Assembly (NCBI GenBank): GCA_017456685.1 | Contig: JAFTIV010000100.1 | Coordinates: 1-11,997, forward strand | Source: Clostridia bacterium | GTDB taxonomy: Bacteria; Bacillota; Clostridia; Oscillospirales; CAG-272 | DNA: 11,997 bases | Direction of reading: 5' to 3' | Shown here: piece after piece, positions 7,303 through 11,997 of the stretch | How positions within the stretch are numbered: the stretch's first letter is position 1 | Layout: every line of letters starts with the position of its first letter | Notes under the pieces: model-generated | Told to the model about the DNA's origin: nothing | The model's database searches: none | What the model saw: only the letters and a program-made list of their open reading frames with translations | Made by a program: the position numbers and the translations under genes

Positions 7303-8880
7303 ATGTTAAAGCTTGCAACGATATTTACAGACCATATGGTGCTTCAGGCAAACAAGCCGATTAAGATTTTCGGCTCGGGCGAGGGAAGCGCGACTATTGA
7401 ATTTTTAGGCAAGACCTACGAGGCATATGGAATAGGGGAGAGCTGGTGTATAGCCATTGATGCTATGCCATATGGCGGACCCTATGAGATGAGCTTTGAG
7501 AGTGAGGGTACAAAAATCACTCTTTGCGACATCTATGTTGGCGAGGTGTGGGTTGCCTCTGGTCAATCTAATATGGAGATGCCTCTTTTTAGAGTTGACG
7601 GTGGACTTACTGAGGCAAGGCTTGCGGAAAACAGCCTTATAAGATTTTTCACCGTGCCAAAGCAATTTAAAAGGGGCTTGGCAATGAAGGGCACTCACTT
7701 TTACGAGATGGACTGCATAGACACCCCTTGGCGCCTCTGCACCGAGGAAAGCGCCCTTGGCGTTTCGGCAATCGGCTACACCGCGCTTAAGGAAATTCAA
7801 GAGAGGCTCGGCTGTGCGGTTGGACTTATCGAGTGCAACTGGGGCGGACGAAGGATAGAGCCCTTTATAGACAAGAAATATTTCTACGATTACGATTTTC
7901 TCCGTCCTCAAATCGAGGAGTACAACGAAATGCTCGCAGAGCTTGACACAGAGGCGTACGAGGAGAGGATTGCAGAGCATATCAAGATTAGAGAGCGCGA
8001 GATGGAAAAGCATCTTGATGCACTGCAAATGGTAAGGGAGCGCGGAGTTTGCCCCGCTGTTTGGATTCCCGAGTTCAATGTTCACATTCCCGAGCTTCCA
8101 CGCGGGCCATATTCGCTTGATGCCCCTGGCACACTCTTTGATTCAATGGTGTCAAAGATAATCCCCTATGGCATACAGGGCATTTTGTGGTATCAGGGCG
8201 AGAGCAACAACACCGAAAACTACGCAAAGAAATATCTTGTGTTTACAAAGTGTATGCGCGAGTCGTTTGAAAACGAGGAGCTCTCCTTCTACGCGGTAGA
8301 GCTTGCGCCCTTTGACTACAACGGCATTGACGATGAGTTCGTCACCGACCCGAACAACTGGGCGTTTAGGCGCGAGCAACAGATGCTTGCTACCAAGGTT
8401 GACAAAAGAAGCCACCTTGTAACAACTCAGCACCTTGGCGACGAGTTCGACATTCACCCAAGGGCGAAAATCGAGCTTGGACACAGAATGGCACTCAAAA
8501 TGCTAAAGCACACCTACGGCTTTGATATAATAGGCGACCAGCCAACCTATAAAAAAGCCACCTTTGAGCAAAATCGCGTAACCGTAGAGCTTGATAATGC
8601 GCAGGGGCTTTACACTCAATATTGGTGGGTGTTTAAGATGTATGTCGCTGACGAGGCGGGCAATATGGAAAGGGCTGAGGTCGAGATTATGGACGACTCT
8701 CGCCTGATATTAAAGTGTAAAATGAAAAAGCCCACCGCGGTGCGCTTTGCGTTCCATTCGCATTACAACGGAATGGCGCCCTTCAACCTTGCGGGACTTC
8801 CTCTCTCGCCCTTTAGAACCGACGGCTACGACGAGCTTCTTAAGGAAATAGAGGACTTTGCGAAAAACGAATTAAACTGA
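7303..8880 (+). CDS. Sialate O-acetylesterase family (SASA) carbohydrate esterase
   Basis: The 525-residue product matches the SASA family, which removes acetyl groups from sialic acids or from plant-polysaccharide sugars. The nucleophile block GEVWVASGQSNME contains S89. A second family block, WYQGESNN, lies at 296-303, and DIHP supplies D383 and H385 as the likely acid and base. No signal peptide or membrane segment is visible, so the enzyme is probably cytoplasmic and acts on imported oligosaccharides or free sugars. It starts a compact run with an SGNH hydrolase 26 bases downstream, an ABC-F gene and another SGNH hydrolase, pointing to a group of deacylases. The exact substrate cannot be read from sequence: sialate and acetylated xylose or mannose units are all possible. 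Length is typical and no truncation is seen. Confidence 0.9.
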   Translation: MLKLATIFTDHMVLQANKPIKIFGSGEGSATIEFLGKTYEAYGIGESWCIAIDAMPYGGPYEMSFESEGTKITLCDIYVGEVWVASGQSNMEMPLFRVDGGLTEARLAENSLIRFFTVPKQFKRGLAMKGTHFYEMDCIDTPWRLCTEESALGVSAIGYTALKEIQERLGCAVGLIECNWGGRRIEPFIDKKYFYDYDFLRPQIEEYNEMLAELDTEAYEERIAEHIKIREREMEKHLDALQMVRERGVCPAVWIPEFNVHIPELPRGPYSLDAPGTLFDSMVSKIIPYGIQGILWYQGESNNTENYAKKYLVFTKCMRESFENEELSFYAVELAPFDYNGIDDEFVTDPNNWAFRREQQMLATKVDKRSHLVTTQHLGDEFDIHPRAKIELGHRMALKMLKHTYGFDIIGDQPTYKKATFEQNRVTVELDNAQGLYTQYWWVFKMYVADEAGNMERAEVEIMDDSRLILKCKMKKPTAVRFAFHSHYNGMAPFNLAGLPLSPFRTDGYDELLKEIEDFAKNELN

Positions 8881-8906
8881 AATTATAGACACATATCGAG
8901 GCAAAA

Positions 8907-9566
8907 ATGGAGCTTAAGGGAAAGAAAATTAACTTTTTAGGAGATAGCATCACGCTTGGCGCAGGTGCGAGCGAGCCGTCAAAATGTCTTGTAGGGCTTT
9001 TGAAGGAGCAATGCGCCCTTGCCGAGGCGAGGAATTATGGCGTTGGCAGAACGAGAATAGCAAGGCAAAGCGAAATGAAGGACCCTGTTGCTGACGAGGA
9101 CTTTCTTATGCGTGCCGAAAAAATGGATAGGGACTGCGATATTATCGTTGTCTTTGGCGGAACTAACGATTTTGGACACGGGCAAGCCCCTCTTGGCAAA
9201 TTTGAGGACACCGAGCCCTTTACCTTCTATGGCGCGCTTCACTCGCTTATTTTATATCTAATTGAGAATTTTACTGATAGCGAAATAGTCTTTTTGACAC
9301 CTATGCACCGCCACAACGAGGTCTCGTGCTATGGATGCTGGAAGCCCGAGGGAGTTGAGCAAAGACCGCTTTGCGACTATGTAAAAGCGATAAAAGAGGT
9401 GTGCGCGCATCACTCTGTGCCCGTGCTTGACTTGTTTTCAAGTGGCTCAATGCACGGAAACAACCCGATATGGTGCAAGAAATATATGCCCGATGGCTTG
9501 CATCCAAACGATGCGGGCTACATAAGGCTTGCACAGCGCGTAAGGAGCTTCCTTGAGGCGCTTTAA
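8907..9566 (+). CDS. Small SGNH/GDSL-family hydrolase
   Basis: This 219-residue protein is a single-domain SGNH hydrolase, a family of serine esterases acting on acyl or acetyl esters. Block I is FLGDSITLGAG with S14, block III is GGTND with N87, and block V is DGLHPND with D196 and H199, so the full catalytic set is present. There is no signal peptide or transmembrane segment, so a cytoplasmic location is likely. The Shine-Dalgarno is modest (GAGG at 8898-8901, five bases before the ATG), weaker than those of the neighbours. The 26-base gap to the SASA gene suggests one transcript and perhaps a shared deacetylation pathway. The substrate is unknown; acetylated sugars are a reasonable guess from the neighbours only. 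Confidence 0.9.
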   Translation: MELKGKKINFLGDSITLGAGASEPSKCLVGLLKEQCALAEARNYGVGRTRIARQSEMKDPVADEDFLMRAEKMDRDCDIIVVFGGTNDFGHGQAPLGKFEDTEPFTFYGALHSLILYLIENFTDSEIVFLTPMHRHNEVSCYGCWKPEGVEQRPLCDYVKAIKEVCAHHSVPVLDLFSSGSMHGNNPIWCKKYMPDGLHPNDAGYIRLAQRVRSFLEAL

Positions 9567-9589
9567 CGACACAGGGCAGAGGGGAAATT

Positions 9590-11494
9590 ATGCTATACCA
9601 AATAAAGGACGGAGCATTTGAATATGGCTCTGTGCCGATTTTAAGAAAAATAAGCTTTGAAATACGCGGAAACGAAAAAATTGCCATCGTTGGCAGAAAC
9701 GGCTGTGGCAAGACCACGCTTCTCAAAATCATCGCGGGCGAGCTTGAGCTGACTCGCGTTGACGGTGAGCTTGGCACGATTACGAAATCTCCGCGTCTTG
9801 TGATTGGCTATCTTACGCAAAACGCGTTTGCTGACCTATCTATAACTGTCGATGAGGCTATGCGCCCGATTTTTGAGGAAATTCTCTCAATGAAGGCGCG
9901 CCTTGATGAGCTTCTTGAGAAAATGCAGACAAATAGCGACCCGTCGCTTCTCGACACCTACAACCGCCTACACGAGCGTTTTGAGGACGCGGGCGGTTAC
10001 TATTACGAAAAGGAATACAATATGCTTCTTTGCGCCTTCGGCTTCTCGCTCGAGGACAAGGGGCGACCCCTGTGTGAGTTTTCGGGCGGTCAGCAGACCA
10101 AGCTTGCCTTTGTAAGGCTACTGCTCTCAAAGCCCGACGTGCTTCTGCTTGACGAGCCGACAAACCACCTTGATATAACAACGGTTGAGTGGCTTGAGGA
10201 GTATTTAAGGGGCTACAAAAAAGCGGTCGTTGTCGTATCGCACGATAGAATGTTTCTTGACAAAATAGCCGAGGTAGTGTACGAGATTGAGTACGGAGAG
10301 ACCACGCGCTATGTTGGAAGCTACTCTAAATTCGTTCAGCAAAAGGAGCAGAGCTACGAGCTTCGCCTAAAGGCATACAAGGCACAAAGGGCGGAGATTG
10401 CAAGGCTTGAGGCGCTGATTGAGCGCTTCCGCGACACTCCAACCAAGGTTTCGATGACAGATAGCAAGCTAAAGCAGATAGAGCATATGGTCAAGCTGAG
10501 CGAGCCAAGGCGCTTTGATACGCGCTCCTTCCGCGCGGATTTTAAGCCAAACCGCGACACAGGCAAGGAGGTTTTGTGCGTAAAGGGCTTGCGTGTTGGC
10601 TACACAGAGCCACTTTGTACCATTGATTTTACCCTTTATAAGGGCGACAGAATAGGAATTATAGGTGCAAACGGTCTTGGCAAATCTACACTTTTAAAGA
10701 CACTTGTCGGCGCTATTGCGCCACTTGGCGGTAGCTTCTCGACGGGGCATCAGGTGGATATAGGCTACTTTGACCAGCACCTTGCTCAATACACGAGCGA
10801 CAAGAGCGTGCTTGACGATTTCTGGGACGAATTTCCTCGCCTTAGCGAAACTGAGGCAAGGCGCGCCCTTGGTGCGTTTATGTTCACGCAGGACGATGTG
10901 TTTAAGTGCGTTTCCTCGCTCTCGGGCGGAGAGCGCGTAAGGCTTGCTTTGTGTAAGCTTTTACAGCAAAAGCCTAATTTCTTGATACTTGACGAGCCGA
11001 CAAACCATATGGATATGATAGGCAAGGAAACGCTTGAGGCGATGCTTGCCGAGTTCGAGGGAAGTATTCTTTTCGTTTCTCACGATAGATATTTCGTTAA
11101 GAAGCTTGCAAAAAGCCTAATAGTCTTTGAGGGCAAGAGCGCGACACATATGAGCTACACCTATGATGAATACCTTGAAAAGCGCACACAGGGTGGGATA
11201 AAGTCGCCTGCTGTGACCGAAATAAGCGCCCCTAAGGTGGAAACGAGCGCTAAGGCATCATATAACCTCGGCAAGGAAAAATCAAGGCTTGAGCGCAGAA
11301 TAACAAAAATAAATGACGAAATTGAGCTTGCCGAGGCTAAGACTGCCAAGCTAAAGCAGGAGATGGAGACGATAACGAGCGACTATGTCCGCCTGTGTGA
11401 GCTGACTGAGCAGATTGAGGCGCTCGAGGCAGGGCTATTTGAGCTTCTTTGTGAGCTTGACGAGTGCGAGAGCAGGCTAAAGGAAATCGGTTAA
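9590..11494 (+). CDS. ABC-F family ATPase, YdiF-like ribosome-associated protein
   Basis: The 634-residue protein has two ABC cassettes and no membrane segments, as expected for ABC-F translation factors that bind the ribosomal E site. Cassette 1 has GRNGCGKTT (35-43), SGGQQ (165-169) and DEPTNHLD (from D188, catalytic E189). Cassette 2 has GANGLGKS (359-366), LSGGE (444-448) and DEPTNHMD (from D468, catalytic E469). The charged linker, about 245-330, corresponds to the P-site tRNA interaction motif. A coiled-coil tail rich in E, K and L occupies about 555-634. Similarity to B. subtilis YdiF is recalled, not computed. It follows the SGNH gene after 23 bases with a GAGGGG binding site (9579-9584). 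A housekeeping translation role is more likely than antibiotic resistance, but linker comparison would be needed to tell. Its presence among esterases is probably incidental. Confidence 0.93.
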   Translation: MLYQIKDGAFEYGSVPILRKISFEIRGNEKIAIVGRNGCGKTTLLKIIAGELELTRVDGELGTITKSPRLVIGYLTQNAFADLSITVDEAMRPIFEEILSMKARLDELLEKMQTNSDPSLLDTYNRLHERFEDAGGYYYEKEYNMLLCAFGFSLEDKGRPLCEFSGGQQTKLAFVRLLLSKPDVLLLDEPTNHLDITTVEWLEEYLRGYKKAVVVVSHDRMFLDKIAEVVYEIEYGETTRYVGSYSKFVQQKEQSYELRLKAYKAQRAEIARLEALIERFRDTPTKVSMTDSKLKQIEHMVKLSEPRRFDTRSFRADFKPNRDTGKEVLCVKGLRVGYTEPLCTIDFTLYKGDRIGIIGANGLGKSTLLKTLVGAIAPLGGSFSTGHQVDIGYFDQHLAQYTSDKSVLDDFWDEFPRLSETEARRALGAFMFTQDDVFKCVSSLSGGERVRLALCKLLQQKPNFLILDEPTNHMDMIGKETLEAMLAEFEGSILFVSHDRYFVKKLAKSLIVFEGKSATHMSYTYDEYLEKRTQGGIKSPAVTEISAPKVETSAKASYNLGKEKSRLERRITKINDEIELAEAKTAKLKQEMETITSDYVRLCELTEQIEALEAGLFELLCELDECESRLKEIG

Positions 11495-11513
11495 TAAAAA
11501 AGCCCCTCGGGCT
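11495..11513 (-). terminator. Terminator-like hairpin oriented for leftward transcription
   Basis: On the minus strand AGCCC, loop GAG, GGGCT is followed by a six-T run (complement of A-run 11495-11500), the layout of an intrinsic terminator. On the + strand there is only an A-run before the stem and AAAGGAG after it, so it should not stop the operon. The stem is only five base pairs. No leftward gene is seen in the window. Confidence 0.4.
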
Positions 11514-11514
11514 A

Positions 11515-11520
11515 AAGGAG
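11515..11520 (+). promoter_or_regulatory. Shine-Dalgarno of the last, partial gene
   Basis: AAGGAG lies six bases before ATG 11527 and begins one base after a triloop hairpin (11501-11513). The position is similar to the hairpin-plus-AGGAGG layout before addB and the SASA gene. Confidence 0.75.
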
Positions 11521-11526
11521 AAAAAT

Positions 11527-11997
11527 ATGAGACTATCAGCAAAAACATTAAAGAGGCTTTATAAGGGCGCACTTTCCTTTAAGGAGGAGGCGGGCTGGCT
11601 AACCGCTTATCGCTACACCAAGGCTCAGCTTGATTATATGGCTGACCCTGAGTACGACTGGGGTTGGCGAATGAGGGCTAAATTTACAGGATGCTGTCGC
11701 ATAGAGCTTAAAACAGATGCTACAAAAATAGCATTTAATTACAAGGCATCGCACTCTCACGAGCGCGCAAATACAATAGACCTATATGTAAACGGAGCGC
11801 TTACCGCCATTTACAGAATAGGGGAAAGCTTAAAGGGCAGAGTGGAGTTTTCGCTTCCTGAGGGCACAAAGGCTGTCACGATTTATATGGCAAACGAGAG
11901 CGAGCTTCAAATTAAGGGCTTTGAGCTAAATGGCACATATAGGGCAATAAAGACGAGGGGCAAGAGGCTACTTATAATCGGCGACTCAATCACACAG
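11527..11997 (+). CDS. SGNH/GDSL hydrolase with N-terminal beta-sandwich domain, 3' truncated by window end
   Basis: An open frame of 157 codons runs to the window edge without a stop. Residues about 1-145 look like the beta-rich accessory domain found before some SGNH esterases: the NTIDLYVNG stretch resembles the GxDLY-type N-terminal domain, and CE2-type acetyl esterases have a similar layout. The frame then reads LLIIGDSITQ, block I of the SGNH catalytic domain, with the nucleophile at S154. The catalytic Asp and His would lie beyond the window. No signal peptide is seen. It starts 32 bases after the ABC-F stop with a good Shine-Dalgarno, so it probably belongs to the same transcript. A carbohydrate deacetylase role is inferred from the domain order and the neighbouring esterases. 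Confidence 0.85.
   Translation, partial: MRLSAKTLKRLYKGALSFKEEAGWLTAYRYTKAQLDYMADPEYDWGWRMRAKFTGCCRIELKTDATKIAFNYKASHSHERANTIDLYVNGALTAIYRIGESLKGRVEFSLPEGTKAVTIYMANESELQIKGFELNGTYRAIKTRGKRLLIIGDSITQ

Noticed and set aside
7161..7364. Short + strand frame across the second hairpin array
   Set aside because: Its product is translated from the repeat array and then from the SASA gene in a wrong frame; the AGGAGG site serves ATG 7303.
7405..8085. 226-residue open frame on the minus strand
   Set aside because: It lies entirely inside the well-supported SASA gene, shows no recognisable domain, and is a shadow of that coding frame.
9301..9777. 158-residue open frame on the minus strand across the SGNH/ABC-F junction
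   Set aside because: It overlaps the catalytic blocks of both + strand genes and has no family features.

Overview
The window reads as chromosomal DNA of an uncultured low-to-mid GC Firmicute, most likely a gut Clostridia lineage. The reasons are the addB-addA gene order typical of Firmicutes, strong AGGAGG ribosome binding sites, a YdiF-like ABC-F ATPase, and genes that all lie on the + strand with very short gaps. This placement is inferred from gene content only; no rRNA or other marker gene is present. Stops are ordinary TAA and TGA, and no codon reassignment is apparent.

Layout. Positions 1-296 are a non-coding mosaic of short repeats. Positions 297-7048 hold a two-gene operon for the AddAB helicase-nuclease, which processes double-strand DNA breaks; addB and addA overlap by 4 bases (ATGA). 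Positions 7049-7302 are a second intergenic mosaic built from the same repeat parts. Positions 7303-11997 hold a tightly packed gene run: a SASA-type (sialate O-acetylesterase family) esterase, a small SGNH/GDSL hydrolase, an ABC-F ribosome-associated ATPase, and the beginning of a second, two-domain SGNH hydrolase cut by the window end. Gaps inside this run are 26, 23 and 32 bases, so co-transcription is likely. None of the three esterases shows a signal peptide, which suggests they deacylate imported sugars or intracellular substrates.

The genes are recognisable families. What they do not explain is the intergenic DNA. Both gaps carry (a) an array of five small hairpins with mostly 3-base loops, joined by ATTTCA-like linkers and ending 3-5 bases before the Shine-Dalgarno sequence of the next gene, and (b) an approximately 59-bp element with an internal bulged hairpin, followed by a heptamer tandem repeat. 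The hairpin arrays are direct repeats, while the 59-bp elements are inverted relative to each other, so the addBA operon sits between inverted copies. Hairpin stems differ in sequence between the two loci yet stay paired, which suggests that structure, not primary sequence, is conserved. This is the best candidate for an undescribed system here. A second point of interest is AddB, whose P-loop is degenerate and whose Chi-contact positions are partly replaced.
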